64,000 nucleotides of DNA from Corynebacterium heidelbergense (GTDB taxonomy: Bacteria > Actinomycetota > Actinomycetes > Mycobacteriales > Mycobacteriaceae). The number at the start of each line of letters is the position of its first letter. Position 1 is the stretch's first letter. The translations under genes were made by a program, and so were the position numbers. The notes under the pieces are model-generated. The model ran no database searches. It saw nothing but the letters and a program-made list of their open reading frames with translations, and had not been told where the DNA came from. The DNA is taken from the NCBI RefSeq assembly GCF_028609845.1, contig NZ_CP063191.1, forward strand, positions 868,001-932,000. The letters are read 5' to 3'. Below are positions 1 to 9,056 of this stretch, in pieces.

Positions 1-704
1 TTGGAGACGTTCACGCGCTCCTCGTGAAGCGTGACCTCGGCGGACTCTTCGCCGATGTGGCCCTTGTAGTTGGCAGCCTCGTCGGCGCTGATGGGGGTGC
101 GCTCCACGCGAACCTCTTCGCGGGTAACGGGAACCTCAACGGTCTCCTTGTCGGTCACAACGTACTTGCGCAGACGTGCGCGGCCGGTTGCGACGTTCTC
201 CTTGGAGACGTTCATGCGCTCCTCGGAGCGGATGATCTCGCCGTCGTTGTTGGTGGCAGCGTGGTCGCGGTCGGCAACGTGGCGCTGCTCGGTGTGGGTG
301 CCAACACCGGTGGTGGCAGTGGTGGCTGCCTCCTCGCGGTGGGTGTTGGTCTCGCCGCGGTTGTCGGTAGCGTAACGCTCGGTGTCCTCAGAGCCGTGAA
401 CGCCGTAGTGCTCGTAGACGCGGTTCTGCTCTTCCGGGGTCAGGCCGTTGTCGACGTCCAGGGAGGGAGCGTCGGCGATACGGTCCTTGGCGAAAGCGAG
501 CTGCAGGTTGTCGCCGTTGAGGCGGTGGCCACGCAGGGGCACCAGGCTGGAGCTCATGCCGAACAGGCCGTGGCCAACCTCGACGAAGGTCGGCTGGCCG
601 GTGCGCTCGTCCAGGAATACTTCCTTGACGCTGCCCAGCTTGTCGCCCTCGCGGTCGTAGGCGGTTGCGTCAAAGAGATCGTGGATCTGCTTTTCGTTGG
701 TCAT
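1..704 (-). CDS. PRC-barrel / DUF2382 (YsnF-like) stress protein, 3' end outside window
   Basis: Reading from the ATG at 702-704 on the minus strand, preceded by GAAAGGA, the frame stays open to base 1, so the C-terminus is missing. The first ~75 residues look like a PRC-barrel (YDREGDKLGSVKEVFLDE, then FVEVGHGLFG). A Thr/His/Glu-rich linker follows, then a DUF2382 domain (ARLRKYVVTDKETVEV, PVTREEVRVERTP). Proteins of this build are soluble, often stress-induced and of unknown biochemical role. Codon use is strongly biased to C-ending codons, as in highly expressed genes. The opposite strand is also open across the gene, but its Val/Ala/Gly-rich translation is a typical GC-rich shadow. The family call is firm; the function is unknown. 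Confidence 0.85.
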   Translation of the reverse strand, partial: MTNEKQIHDLFDATAYDREGDKLGSVKEVFLDERTGQPTFVEVGHGLFGMSSSLVPLRGHRLNGDNLQLAFAKDRIADAPSLDVDNGLTPEEQNRVYEHYGVHGSEDTERYATDNRGETNTHREEAATTATTGVGTHTEQRHVADRDHAATNNDGEIIRSEERMNVSKENVATGRARLRKYVVTDKETVEVPVTREEVRVERTPISADEAANYKGHIGEESAEVTLHEERVNVS

Positions 705-1020
705 CGTGAGATGTCCTTTCTCGCCCGCAGGCGTTCTCGCCTTGAGGTGCGGGCCATCGTGATAAAGAGAAAAATCGAGTAGGCCGTATCCGGCTACTAT
801 CGACAAGCCCCAATTGTATTGAGCACGCGGGAACAGCGCCGTGGAGCGGGCTGCCCATGCCCAGTGGGCGAACGAATTCGCTACTCATACATCGGCCGGG
901 GGGCTGCAGATGTTAGCGCAGTTCCAGCCCGCTCCATCCGGCTGCAAACTCCGGGCAACACGGGTGCCTCGAGGTCCCCTATGTAATCGAAATTTCACCG
1001 AGGGTTAACCCGCTGTTTCC
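705..1020. other. intergenic region upstream of the DUF2382 gene and downstream of trpD
   Basis: No coding frame here looks real. It must hold the promoter of the minus-strand DUF2382 gene; I cannot pick one convincing -35/-10 pair. A perfect 10-bp palindrome GGGTTAACCC lies at 1002-1011, just beyond the trpD stop, and could be part of a weak trpD terminator, but no T-run follows it on the minus strand. Confidence 0.4.
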
Positions 1021-2121
1021 CTACTGTCCGGAGATCTCTGTCACTTTTCGAGCCACAGACCCATCCTCGATCAACGCCTGGGCGCGGCGAACATTCCCGG
1101 CGAGGGTTCGCGTCAGCCCCGCCTCCTCCCAACCGGCTACCGCGGACAGTGCTGCGGCTGCGTTGAGCACAACGGCATCCTTCACCGCTCCCTGTAACTC
1201 TCCACCGAAAAGCTGCCGTGCGACCTGCGCGTTGTAGTTTGCGTCCCCACCCAATAGGCTCCCGGCATCGTGGTAATCGAGGCCCACCTCGCGCGGATTG
1301 ATGATCGCCTCTCCCGTCCGTCCAGACGCATCGACCGTGACCACCTCCGTGGGAGCGCACACGCTGATTTCGTCCATTCCGTCCATGCCTCGAACCACGA
1401 GGACCCGGCTGCCCTGGTGTGCGAAGGCCCCGCCGATGATCGGCATCATGTCTCGGAATGCGCAGCCAATCAGGCCGAAACCGGGTTTCGCAGGATTGGT
1501 AAGGGGACCAAGCAGGTTGAAGACGGTGGGCACGCCTAGTTGGCTACGAACCCCCGCAGCGTGGCGCATGGCCGGGTGAAAATTCTTCGCAAAAAGGAAG
1601 GCGAAATTAGTGCACCTTGCGTCCTCGGCCACCTGCTCCGGCGAGCGCTGTATATCCGCGCCCAGCGCTTCCAGCATGTCAGCACCCCCACAGGCGGAGG
1701 AGGCCTTCCGGTTACCGTGTTTGATCACGCACACGTCCGCCGCCGCAACGACGAAGGAGGCCATCGTGGAGATGTTCACCGTGTTGTGCCCGTCGCCGCC
1801 GGTGCCCACGATGTCCACCGTGTCCCCCAGATCGTCGAGGCTCACGGCGGTGGCATAGTTATGCATTGTCTGTGCTGCGGACGCCAATTCCGCAGCGCTT
1901 ATCCCCTTAACGCGCAGGCCGAAAGCGAAGGCCGCGATGAGGGCATCGGCGGCGCGACCCTCCATGATTTCGCGCATGGCCCAGTTGACCTGGGACTCAC
2001 TGAGCTCCTCGCGACGGCCCAGGCGGTCCAGCACCCCCGGCCAGGTGAAGTAGGACTTCGGTAGTTGGCTTTCGCCCAGGGCTGAGGGGTTGGGGGCGCT
2101 GGTGGGGGTGCTGTCCGTCAT
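1021..2121 (-). CDS. trpD: anthranilate phosphoribosyltransferase TrpD
   Basis: Transfers phosphoribosyl from PRPP to anthranilate, the second step of the tryptophan branch. The 366-residue protein has the family signatures in order: GTGGD at 106-110 (PRPP pyrophosphate loop), NISTM at 116-120, KHGNR at 134-138 (anthranilate/Mg site) and a later GMDGMDE motif. The first ~20 residues are a variable Ser/Pro-rich extension. The gene stands alone, divergent from ctaE, as Rv2192c does next to ctaE in M. tuberculosis, rather than within a trp operon. No attenuator-like leader peptide is visible upstream. The start ATG has only a weak AGAAGA-like ribosome site. Confidence 0.95.
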   Translation of the reverse strand: MTDSTPTSAPNPSALGESQLPKSYFTWPGVLDRLGRREELSESQVNWAMREIMEGRAADALIAAFAFGLRVKGISAAELASAAQTMHNYATAVSLDDLGDTVDIVGTGGDGHNTVNISTMASFVVAAADVCVIKHGNRKASSACGGADMLEALGADIQRSPEQVAEDARCTNFAFLFAKNFHPAMRHAAGVRSQLGVPTVFNLLGPLTNPAKPGFGLIGCAFRDMMPIIGGAFAHQGSRVLVVRGMDGMDEISVCAPTEVVTVDASGRTGEAIINPREVGLDYHDAGSLLGGDANYNAQVARQLFGGELQGAVKDAVVLNAAAALSAVAGWEEAGLTRTLAGNVRRAQALIEDGSVARKVTEISGQ

Positions 2122-2315
2122 TGGGTCTTCTCGCTAAAGGGTTCGATGGGGCACAAGGGGGCAAGGTGCGACAGGGGAGGGCACAGGGCCTCTGGGAGCG
2201 TCGGATAGAAGCATACAAAAGTTCCCGTGGACCCCCATTCGGGGTAGGTTGCCAGGTTTCGCCAATGTTTCACCTGCTGATTTAGGAAAAATCTCAAAAA
2301 CTACTGGGGTGAGAA

Positions 2316-2344
2316 TCGACTACCCGGCTTCAAACAGCCATACT
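2316..2344 (+). promoter_or_regulatory. candidate ctaE promoter giving a leaderless mRNA
   Basis: TCGACT (2316-2321), 17 bp, CATACT (2339-2344). The expected transcription start falls at about 2351-2352, the GTG start of ctaE, and no Shine-Dalgarno sequence precedes that GTG. Prediction from sequence only. Confidence 0.5.
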
Positions 2345-2351
2345 TATACGC

Positions 2352-2963
2352 GTGACGAGCGCAGTTGAGAACCCAGGTATGACAGCACCACGGCGTGTTG
2401 CGACACTGAACCGGCCGAACATGGTCAGTGTCGGGACCATCGTGTTCCTGTCGCAGGAATTGATGTTTTTTGCTGGCCTGTTCGCGATGTACTTCGTGTC
2501 CAAGGCCAATTCCGGGGGCGATTGGCCCTCGCATCCGACGCACCTAAACGTGCCGTACGCAGCCATTGTCACCGTGATTCTGGTTTCGTCCTCGTTTACG
2601 GCCCAGTTGGGTGTCTTCGCAGCGGAGAGGGGTGACGTCTTTGCACTGCGCAGGTGGTACGCGCTTTCTGCCCTCCTCGGCCTGATCTTCCTGGTCGGCC
2701 AGGGCTACGAGTATTTCAGCCTGGTCACGGAAGGCACCACCATCGGTAGCTCCGTCTACGGCTCGGTATTCTTCATTACCACCGGCTTCCACGGCGCACA
2801 CGTCCTCGCAGGTGTCCTCGCCTTCGTTGTCGTACTGCTGCGCACGGCGAAGTCCAAGTTCACCCCGGCACAGGCCACCGCCGCAGTCGTCGTGTCCTAC
2901 TACTGGCACTTCGTCGACGTTGTCTGGATCGGCCTCTGGCTGACCATTTACCTCATCCAGTAG
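2352..2963 (+). CDS. ctaE: cytochrome aa3 oxidase subunit III CtaE
   Basis: Subunit III of the aa3-type terminal oxidase, which in actinobacteria forms a supercomplex with the cytochrome bcc complex encoded just downstream. The 203-residue protein shows five hydrophobic helices and family motifs such as [15 protein letters not shown] near residue 34 and FHGAHVLAG and [10 protein letters not shown] toward the C-terminus. The GTG at 2352 is chosen because the N-terminus MTSAVENPG resembles corynebacterial CtaE and because a -10 hexamer lies 7 nt upstream. An internal ATG at 2379 is the alternative. qcrC follows after 73 bp, so co-transcription is possible. Confidence 0.95.
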   Translation: MTSAVENPGMTAPRRVATLNRPNMVSVGTIVFLSQELMFFAGLFAMYFVSKANSGGDWPSHPTHLNVPYAAIVTVILVSSSFTAQLGVFAAERGDVFALRRWYALSALLGLIFLVGQGYEYFSLVTEGTTIGSSVYGSVFFITTGFHGAHVLAGVLAFVVVLLRTAKSKFTPAQATAAVVVSYYWHFVDVVWIGLWLTIYLIQ

Positions 2964-3036
2964 GCCGTTGCGGCTGGGGGACTCAAGCCCAGCGGACAGC
3001 CATCGCATTTCCGTTGACGAGAACTTTTAAGGGAAC

Positions 3037-3939
3037 ATGATGGAAACCAAATCCACCAACGTGCAGCCTGCGGGTGACTCCGCAGCGGTTGCACACTCAG
3101 CCGGTGGCGCCCGTCGCCGCCGCAAGATGCGCCGCACGGTCACCGGGGCGTTCGCCCTCACCATGGGGCTGACAGGCGCCGGCTTCGCCGCCAACGCTCT
3201 CACACCGGATGCCAACACCGCCGTGGCAGAGCAGAACAATGGCGACCTCGTCGCTCAGGGCAAGGACCTCTACCAGGTCGCCTGTATCACCTGCCACGGT
3301 GCCAACCTGCAGGGCGTCAAGGACCGCGGCCCCTCCCTCGTAGGAGTGGGCGAGGGTTCCGTCTACTTCCAGGTGCACTCCGGGCGCATGCCCATGCTTC
3401 GCAACGAAGCGCAGGCTATGCGCAAGAAGCCCCGTTACTCCGAGCAGCAGACGCTCGCGCTCGCCGCATACGTCGCTGCTAACGGCGGCGGCCCTGGTCT
3501 GGTCCGCAACGAGGACGGATCCATCGCCATGGAGTCCCTGCGCGGGGTCAACAACAAGGACGGCAAGATCGACCCGGCCGACGTGGCCCGCGGTTCCGAC
3601 CTGTTCCGCCTCAACTGCGCCTCCTGCCACAACTTCACCGGTCGCGGCGGGGCACTGTCCGGCGGTAAGTACGCTCCCGAGCTGGATCCGGCCAATGAAC
3701 AAGAGATCTACCAGGCCATGCTCACCGGCCCGCAGAACATGCCCAAGTTCTCCGACCGGCAGCTAACAGCAGATGAGAAGAAAGACATCATCGCCTACAT
3801 CAAGTCCGCCAAGGAGACCCCCAACCCCGGCGGGTACGGCCTCGGCGGCCTCGGCCCGGTCTCTGAGGGCATGATTATGTGGTTCGTTGGCATTCTCGTG
3901 ATGATTGCCTTCGCGATGTGGATTGGATCCCGGTCATGA
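3037..3939 (+). CDS. qcrC: diheme cytochrome cc subunit QcrC of the bcc complex
   Basis: Membrane-anchored cytochrome c1 that carries electrons from the Rieske protein directly to the aa3 oxidase, replacing soluble cytochrome c. Two CXXCH haem sites are visible: CITCH at residues 83-87 and CASCH at 194-198. That is the two-domain cc form typical of actinobacteria. An N-terminal hydrophobic segment (about 36-54) follows an Arg/Lys-rich stretch, and a C-terminal helix (about 272-294) anchors the protein. The ATG at 3037 is preceded by AAGGGAAC; a second ATG follows immediately. The stop overlaps the start of qcrA (ATGA). Confidence 0.96.
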   Translation: MMETKSTNVQPAGDSAAVAHSAGGARRRRKMRRTVTGAFALTMGLTGAGFAANALTPDANTAVAEQNNGDLVAQGKDLYQVACITCHGANLQGVKDRGPSLVGVGEGSVYFQVHSGRMPMLRNEAQAMRKKPRYSEQQTLALAAYVAANGGGPGLVRNEDGSIAMESLRGVNNKDGKIDPADVARGSDLFRLNCASCHNFTGRGGALSGGKYAPELDPANEQEIYQAMLTGPQNMPKFSDRQLTADEKKDIIAYIKSAKETPNPGGYGLGGLGPVSEGMIMWFVGILVMIAFAMWIGSRS

Positions 3940-5144
3940 GTGAAATGAAGCGTGATTACACGAGCGAAGAGCTCGGCAGGATGAACGAAAGCGAGCTCGC
4001 CCGCCTCGGTACCGAGCTCGACGGGGTCACCGTTGCCTACCGCAAGGAGCGGTTCCCCCAGCCCAACGACCCGGCGGAGAAGCGCGCCGCTATGGGCGTC
4101 GGGATCTATTTCCTCCTCGCCCTCGTCATGGGCCTCGCCTTCGCGGCCATCTACCTGTTCTGGCCCTGGCAGTACAAGACGCTCGGCGAAAGTGGGGTGT
4201 GGTGGTACACCCTATACACCCCGCTGCTCGGCCTGACCTCCGGCCTGGCCATCATCTTCCTGGGCATGGGCGCCATGAACTACACGAAGAAATTCGTGCC
4301 CGAGGAGATCTCCGTGCAGACCCGCCACGATGGTCCCTCCGACGAGGTGGACCGTCGCACCCTGGTGGCCCTGCTGAACGATTCCTGGAAGACCTCCACC
4401 TTCGGCCGCCGCCCCGTCCTTCAGGGTCTCGCAGCCGGTGGCGCAGCGCTCGCCGGGTTGTCCATCATCCTGCCCCTGGGCGGCATGGTCAAGAACCCCT
4501 GGCGCCCCAGCCACAAGCAGGACATCACCGGCGACGGCACCCTGTGGACTACCGGCTGGACGCTGGCGGACGAGGGCAAAAAGGTTTACCTGGCCCGAGA
4601 CACCGGTGCCATCGCCGTCGAGCGCGAGGGTGAATACTCCACCCAGGGTGTCACCCGCCTGGTGCGCGTCCGCCCGGAGGACCTCGATGCCGGTGGCATG
4701 GAGACTGTGTTCCCGATGACCGAGGACATGGTCAACGACGGTGAGAAGTATGACCCGCGGCGCGACGTCTACGAAGAGCAGATGCACTCCGTGCACGGCT
4801 CCCGCAACGCCGTGATGCTCATCCGCCTTCGCCACGAGGATGCTCTCAAGTCCATCCCGCGCGCCGGCCAGGAGAAGTTCCACTACGGGGACTACATCGC
4901 GTACTCCAAGATCTGTACCCATATCGGTTGCCCGACCTCGCTCTACGAGCAGCAAACTAACCGCATCCTCTGCCCCTGCCACCAGTCGCAGTTCGACGCA
5001 CTGCAGTACGGCAAGCCGGTCTTCGGACCCGCTGCCCGTGCACTGCCCCAGCTGCCGCTGACTGTGGACGAAGAGGGTTTCTTCATCGCCGATGGCAACT
5101 TCATTGAGCCAGTCGGCCCGGCTTTCTGGGAGCGTCGATCATGA
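3936..5144 (+). CDS. qcrA: Rieske iron-sulfur subunit QcrA
   Basis: Carries the high-potential 2Fe-2S cluster that takes electrons from menaquinol in the bcc complex. The cluster motifs are C327-T-H329 (with C332) and C346-P-C348-H349, giving the Cys/His ligands plus the disulfide pair C332/C348. Hydrophobic segments near residues 50-75, 85-110 and 165-190 fit the three-helix N-terminal membrane domain of actinobacterial QcrA, which is longer than the single helix of classical Rieske proteins. The start ATG at 3936 overlaps the qcrC stop by 4 nt; a longer in-frame reading extends upstream within qcrC but would start inside that gene. Length is 402 residues. Confidence 0.96.
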   Translation: MSEMKRDYTSEELGRMNESELARLGTELDGVTVAYRKERFPQPNDPAEKRAAMGVGIYFLLALVMGLAFAAIYLFWPWQYKTLGESGVWWYTLYTPLLGLTSGLAIIFLGMGAMNYTKKFVPEEISVQTRHDGPSDEVDRRTLVALLNDSWKTSTFGRRPVLQGLAAGGAALAGLSIILPLGGMVKNPWRPSHKQDITGDGTLWTTGWTLADEGKKVYLARDTGAIAVEREGEYSTQGVTRLVRVRPEDLDAGGMETVFPMTEDMVNDGEKYDPRRDVYEEQMHSVHGSRNAVMLIRLRHEDALKSIPRAGQEKFHYGDYIAYSKICTHIGCPTSLYEQQTNRILCPCHQSQFDALQYGKPVFGPAARALPQLPLTVDEEGFFIADGNFIEPVGPAFWERRS

Positions 5145-6772
5145 CAACTAAGCAGCAAGGCCGTCTGGCTACGGCGGCGAACAACATGGACGAGCGGTAC
5201 ACCGCTGCCGGGGTCGTCCGCCCACAGATCAATAAGGTCTTCCCGACCCACTGGTCCTTCATGCTCGGTGAGCTGGCGCTGTACTCCTTCGTCATCCTCA
5301 TCCTCTCCGGCGTGTACCTGACCCTGTTCTTCGATCCCTCGATGTCCAAGGTCATCTACGACGGTGCTTACGCACCCCTGAACGGCGTTGAGATGTCCGC
5401 TGCCTACAAGGCAGCACTGGATCTCTCCTTCGAGGTGCGTGGCGGCCTCTTTATCCGCCAGGTCCACCACTGGGCCGCCCTCATGTTTGCGGTGTCCATC
5501 ATGGTTCACATGATGCGCATCTTCTTCACGGGTGCGTTCCGCAAGCCGCGGGAGGCCAACTGGGTCATCGGCTGCGTGCTGCTGCTCCTCTCGGTCGCCG
5601 AGGGCTTCATGGGCTACTCCCTGCCGGACGACCTCCTCTCCGGCGTGGGTCTGCGCATTATGTCCGCGATCATCGTGGGCATGCCGGTCATCGGTACGTG
5701 GCTCCACTGGATGCTTTTCGGCGGGGACTTCCCCGGGGACATCATCATCCCGCGCCTTTACATCGCCCACGTGCTGATCATCCCGGGTATTCTGCTGGCC
5801 CTCATCGCCGCCCACCTGGCGCTGGTGTGGTTCCAGAAGCACACCCAGTTCCCCGGCCCCGGACGGACCGAAAACAACGTCGTGGGCGTGCGCATCCTCC
5901 CGGTGTTCGGCCTCAAGGCAGCGTCCTTCGGCCTCATCACCTTCGGTGTCATCTCCGTGCTGGCTGGCGTGTTCCAGATCAACGCCATCTGGACCCTTGG
6001 CCCCTACAACCCCTCGCAGGTCTCCGCCGGTTCTCAGCCCGACGTGTACATGCTGTGGACGGATGGTGCCGCCCGCGTCATGCCCGCGTGGGAGCTCTAC
6101 CTGGGTCGTTACACTATCCCGGCCGTGTTCTGGGTTGCCCTGCTGCTCGGCGCGCTGGTGGCCCTGCTGTTCGCCTACCCCGCCATTGAGAAGAAGATGA
6201 CGGGTGACGATGCCCACCACAACCTCCTCCAGCGTCCGCGAGACGTGCCGGTGCGCACCGGTCTTGGCGTCATGGGCCTGACCTTCTACACGGTCCTGAC
6301 CATCTCCGGTGCCAACGACCACATCGCGCACTTCTTCGACATCTCGCTGAACGCGATGACGTGGATCGGCCGCATCGGCCTGGTCCTGGCTCCGCCGATC
6401 GCCTACTTCGTCACCCATCGGATCTGCGTTGGCCTCCAGCGCTCCGACCGTGAGGTGCTGGAGCACGGCATCGAGACAGGGACGATCCGTCAGCTTCCCT
6501 CCGGTGGCTTCATCGAGGTGCACCAGCCCCTCGGCCCGGTGGACGAGCACGGCCACCCCAAGCCGCTGGCTTACCAGGGTGCCCCCGTCCCCAAGACCAT
6601 GAACGAGCTCGGCGCAGCCGGCCACCCCGGTCGCGGCGGATTCTTCAAGCCGGACGATGCCCGCATCGCCACGGAGGCCGACGAGCTGGATCACCGCAAC
6701 CACCTGGAGCGCAAGGAAATGTTCGAAAAGCTCCAGGAGGCCAACCGCAAGAACTACAGCGAACGCCATTAA
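5141..6772 (+). CDS. qcrB: cytochrome b subunit QcrB
   Basis: Haem b-containing, menaquinol-oxidising core of the bcc complex. The 543-residue protein has the expected helix pattern: an HH pair in QVHHW (H109-H110), a VHMMR motif with the following [14 protein letters not shown] loop, and a PDDLLSG segment like the family's Qo region. A hydrophilic C-terminal tail of roughly 110 residues ends in [11 protein letters not shown], as is usual for actinobacterial QcrB. The ATG overlaps the qcrA stop by 4 nt, so translation of qcrC, qcrA and qcrB is probably coupled. The opposite strand contains a long open frame with no family features. Confidence 0.96.
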   Translation: MTTKQQGRLATAANNMDERYTAAGVVRPQINKVFPTHWSFMLGELALYSFVILILSGVYLTLFFDPSMSKVIYDGAYAPLNGVEMSAAYKAALDLSFEVRGGLFIRQVHHWAALMFAVSIMVHMMRIFFTGAFRKPREANWVIGCVLLLLSVAEGFMGYSLPDDLLSGVGLRIMSAIIVGMPVIGTWLHWMLFGGDFPGDIIIPRLYIAHVLIIPGILLALIAAHLALVWFQKHTQFPGPGRTENNVVGVRILPVFGLKAASFGLITFGVISVLAGVFQINAIWTLGPYNPSQVSAGSQPDVYMLWTDGAARVMPAWELYLGRYTIPAVFWVALLLGALVALLFAYPAIEKKMTGDDAHHNLLQRPRDVPVRTGLGVMGLTFYTVLTISGANDHIAHFFDISLNAMTWIGRIGLVLAPPIAYFVTHRICVGLQRSDREVLEHGIETGTIRQLPSGGFIEVHQPLGPVDEHGHPKPLAYQGAPVPKTMNELGAAGHPGRGGFFKPDDARIATEADELDHRNHLERKEMFEKLQEANRKNYSERH

Positions 6773-6813
6773 CGGTTCGCCCAAGCGTGACTGACGGAGT
6801 CACTTACGCAGAA

Positions 6814-6836
6814 CTAGGCCTATAGAACGGCCCTAG
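6814..6836 (+). terminator. candidate terminator hairpin after qcrB
   Basis: CTAGGCC (6814-6820) and GGCCCTAG (6829-6836) form a stem with one bulge, followed shortly by GTTT. A smaller perfect hairpin GTGACT/AGTCAC (6787-6803) lies just upstream. It sits between convergent qcrB and the exonuclease gene and could act on both strands. Confidence 0.45.
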
Positions 6837-6935
6837 CAACGTTTCCCTCAAGGGGAGCCCGCTGGGGCCGGTTTCGCTGTGTGCCTCACGCTGCCTCAAG
6901 CGCGCGTCGGTCGGATGTGCGGGCCTATTGAGGGT

Positions 6936-7550
6936 TCAACGGCGGGGCGTGGGGGGCGAGCACGCAGAGAGGGCCCGCAACAGGCGGGCGGTTGCTAAGG
7001 CGTCGGAGGATGCCCGGTGGGGATTGTCGTAGGGGATCGCGAAGTGGGCGGCGAGGTTGCTCAAGGTGTAGCGGCCCACTGACTCTCTGGGCACGAGGGC
7101 CCGGGCTGCGGCGGCAGTACACAGGCGTGGCGCCTCTAAAAGGGGAAGGTGGGGGTCCCGCTGCGCTAGCCGTGCTGTTTCCGCGCTGAGGAAGGTGGCG
7201 TCGAACTCAACATTGTGTCCAATGAGCACCGCGGCGCTTGAGATGATCTCCGAGAGCCCCCCGAGGACCTCGCCGAAGGCGGGGGCGCCTGCCACCGTGC
7301 TGTCGGTGAAACCGGTGAGAGCAGAGACCTCGCGGGGGATGGCGCGGCCGGGGTTGACCAGGGTGGACCAATGTTCGGCGAGGTGCCCATTGCGCAGGCG
7401 CACAGCGGCGATCTCGATGATGCGGTCGCGGAGGGGATCCAGGCCGGTGGTCTCCAGGTCCACGACGAGGGCGTTGCCGTGTAGGGCACTGCGGAGGCGT
7501 CCTTGGGCCTCGTGGGGGCTGAGAGCTGGCGACGGCTGCGTAGGGGACAT
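6936..7550 (-). CDS. DEDDh 3'-5' exonuclease (DnaQ/epsilon-like)
   Basis: Stand-alone DnaQ-superfamily exonuclease of 204 residues. The three exonuclease motifs are intact: Exo I DLETTG (D31, E33), Exo II HNVEFD (D117) and Exo III HRASSD (H178, D183), the DEDDh type. It lacks the C-terminal GIY-YIG/UvrC-like part that I recall for the M. tuberculosis neighbour Rv2191, so this is the exonuclease domain only. A role in DNA repair or proofreading is inferred from the fold; the substrate cannot be read from the sequence. The ATG at 7548-7550 has no strong ribosome site, so the exact start is uncertain. Confidence 0.85.
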   Translation of the reverse strand: MSPTQPSPALSPHEAQGRLRSALHGNALVVDLETTGLDPLRDRIIEIAAVRLRNGHLAEHWSTLVNPGRAIPREVSALTGFTDSTVAGAPAFGEVLGGLSEIISSAAVLIGHNVEFDATFLSAETARLAQRDPHLPLLEAPRLCTAAAARALVPRESVGRYTLSNLAAHFAIPYDNPHRASSDALATARLLRALSACSPPTPRR

Positions 7551-7685
7551 TGGGTGTCAGCGTACGCCCGCCAGCTCGGGCCCGGTGGGTACGCGGCGTC
7601 GGATGATTTCGGGCACGTGGGGGGCACGGCGGTAACCCCCGTGATGTTCGTTGGGAACCACCACGAGGCGGTATTCACCCTATGA

Positions 7686-7701
7686 TGTGATGAAGGTCAC
7701 A
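7686..7701. promoter_or_regulatory. CRP/GlxR-type cAMP-regulator binding palindrome
   Basis: TGTGATGAAGGTCACA has perfect TGTGA-N6-TCACA arms, the consensus for corynebacterial GlxR and mycobacterial CRP. It lies about 135 bp upstream of the minus-strand exonuclease start and about 190-235 bp upstream of the nlpC promoter, so the target gene is uncertain. Confidence 0.65.
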
Positions 7702-7892
7702 CTCTCTCTTCTGGACGCTAAGAGCGGCGCGCTATCAGCAGTGGGAGCCACCCATCAAAAGGCGCTCCCTTGCCCGTGGCATGGGTGAAACCAGAGCTAT
7801 TAAGGCTCAGCGGTCGCCCCCGCCACAAAATCGCCGAAAAGTCACGATTGGGCCACGGGATCGGCCGGAACACGCGGAAACGGCGGTTCGCT

Positions 7893-7921
7893 TTGCAACA
7901 ACCGTGACTATTTCGTAATCT
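7893..7921 (+). promoter_or_regulatory. nlpC promoter
   Basis: TTGCAA (7893-7898), 17 bp, TAATCT (7916-7921). The predicted start near 7928 would produce a leader of about 280 nt before the nlpC ATG. Confidence 0.6.
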
Positions 7922-7929
7922 TTTCGAGA

Positions 7930-8175
7930 CCTTGACGAGAGGTAACGAATCACCCAGCGGAGCTCCACGAGAGGAACCGGGTGGCACGGACACAGAGAAA
8001 TGTGGGTCATGTCAGCTCGGGATACCCATCCCGAGGGTTCCGCTGGGGGGATACCGAACATTTCGAAAACTTGATGCGCGTCCCGGCGCATCGCTCCCGC
8101 AGGGGACACGCCGACCAGCGTATCGCCGAGGAAGCGCACAGTTCACCATTGTTCGGGCGGGAACAAGCGCCCGAC
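7930..8175 (+). ncRNA. candidate c-di-AMP (ydaO/yuaA-type) riboswitch in the nlpC leader
   Basis: Segments match what I recall of the ydaO consensus in the right order: CGAATC at 7946-7951, GAGGAACCG at 7971-7979, then a stem-loop with a GGGATACC loop edge closed by TCCCGAG (8016-8035). A later CCGAC-AGC and CCGAGGAAGC stretch (about 8111-8135) resembles the 3' conserved segment. A GC hairpin CGGGCG/CGCCCG (8154-8173) just before the ribosome site could be the expression platform. The downstream gene class fits too: actinobacterial ydaO elements often precede NlpC/P60 and Rpf genes, and C. glutamicum nlpC has been reported to be under a c-di-AMP riboswitch. Boundaries are approximate. Confidence 0.62.
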
Positions 8176-8206
8176 GAGCACCGACCGAAAGGTAACCAAC
8201 CGCCCC

Positions 8207-8830
8207 ATGGGTAAGCACAGCCAGAAGAAGAACACCATCATCCGCACGTCCGCGATCATGGCCACCGTCGGCGCCGGCGCCGCCATCCTGAACCCGGCCA
8301 TTGCCGACGCTCAGCCGGTGACCGTTCCGAACACCAACGTCACCTTCGATGTTCCCGCAGAACTGGCTCCTCAGGTTGTCCCTCTCATCAACTCCATCCC
8401 GGGTGTGCCCGCCGACCTACAGGGCGCTATGCCCGCGGCTCCCGCCCCGGCCCCCGGTGCACCCGCGCTGCCGGCACCGGCTTCCTCCACCGGTCAGCAC
8501 ATTGCCGACATCGCCCTCAGCAAGGTGGGCGCCCCCTACGCTTGGGGCGCTGCAGGCCCGGATGCCTTCGACTGCTCCGGCCTGACCTCCTGGTCCTACA
8601 GCCAGGCTGGCAAGTCCATCCCCCGCACCTCCGACGCGCAGGCCGCTAGCGGCGCTCAGGTCTCCGTGGAAAGCCTGCAGCCCGGCGACATCATCTCCTA
8701 CTACAGCGGCGCGTCCCACGTTGCCATCTACATTGGCGGCGGCAAGATCGTTCACGCTCTCAACGAGGGCGAGCCGGTGCGGGTGGACGACATGAACTAC
8801 ATGCCGATCAACAACGCCGTACGCTTCTAG
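8207..8830 (+). CDS. nlpC: secreted NlpC/P60 peptidoglycan endopeptidase (short form)
   Basis: Predicted D,L-endopeptidase cutting within peptidoglycan stem peptides. The 207-residue precursor has a Sec signal (charged MGKHSQKK, hydrophobic core to about residue 35, cleavage likely after ADA). A Pro/Ala-rich linker (75-95) leads to the C-terminal NlpC/P60 domain with catalytic C123 in DCSGL, H171 in ASHVAIYIG and H183. AAAGG lies 14 nt before the ATG at 8207. It is the first of two adjacent NlpC genes, matching the C. glutamicum cg2402/cg2401 pair. The leader suggests control by c-di-AMP, which would tie wall hydrolysis to turgor or potassium signalling (inference). Confidence 0.92.
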   Translation: MGKHSQKKNTIIRTSAIMATVGAGAAILNPAIADAQPVTVPNTNVTFDVPAELAPQVVPLINSIPGVPADLQGAMPAAPAPAPGAPALPAPASSTGQHIADIALSKVGAPYAWGAAGPDAFDCSGLTSWSYSQAGKSIPRTSDAQAASGAQVSVESLQPGDIISYYSGASHVAIYIGGGKIVHALNEGEPVRVDDMNYMPINNAVRF

Positions 8831-9056
8831 AACACCTACTTCTGCCGGAAACCCTCGCCCGACTCCTACCTGCGGCCCTTGTCCGTGGGGGGAGGTGGGG
8901 AGTTGGGTGCCAACCGAAAGAGTGGCACACTAATCCGGCGCTTTGGGCCCTAACGGGGTGGCCGCCTACTATCTTCGATGTAGATGAGGCCACCTCGTTT
9001 CCCGTCCCTACACCTTTGTCTCCACCTCGCTTCGCTTCACCAAGGAAAAGCCCACC

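Larger units (their letters stand above)
7551..8206. other. long intergenic region with GlxR-type site, promoter and structured nlpC leader
   Basis: 656 bp without a convincing coding frame. From left to right it holds a perfect CRP/GlxR-type palindrome (7686-7701), a good sigma-A-like promoter (7893-7921) and about 280 nt of leader before nlpC with riboswitch-like features. Short open frames in the leader have no ribosome sites or protein-like composition. Confidence 0.6.

Noticed and set aside
24..782. 252-codon plus-strand frame over the DUF2382 gene
   Set aside because: The minus-strand frame has the PRC-barrel and DUF2382 motifs and a GAAAGGA ribosome site; the plus frame is low-complexity Val/Ala/Gly.
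4943..6784. 613-codon open frame antisense to qcrB
   Set aside because: His/Asp/Gly/Val-rich composition, no ribosome site or family motif; it mirrors the biased codons of qcrB.
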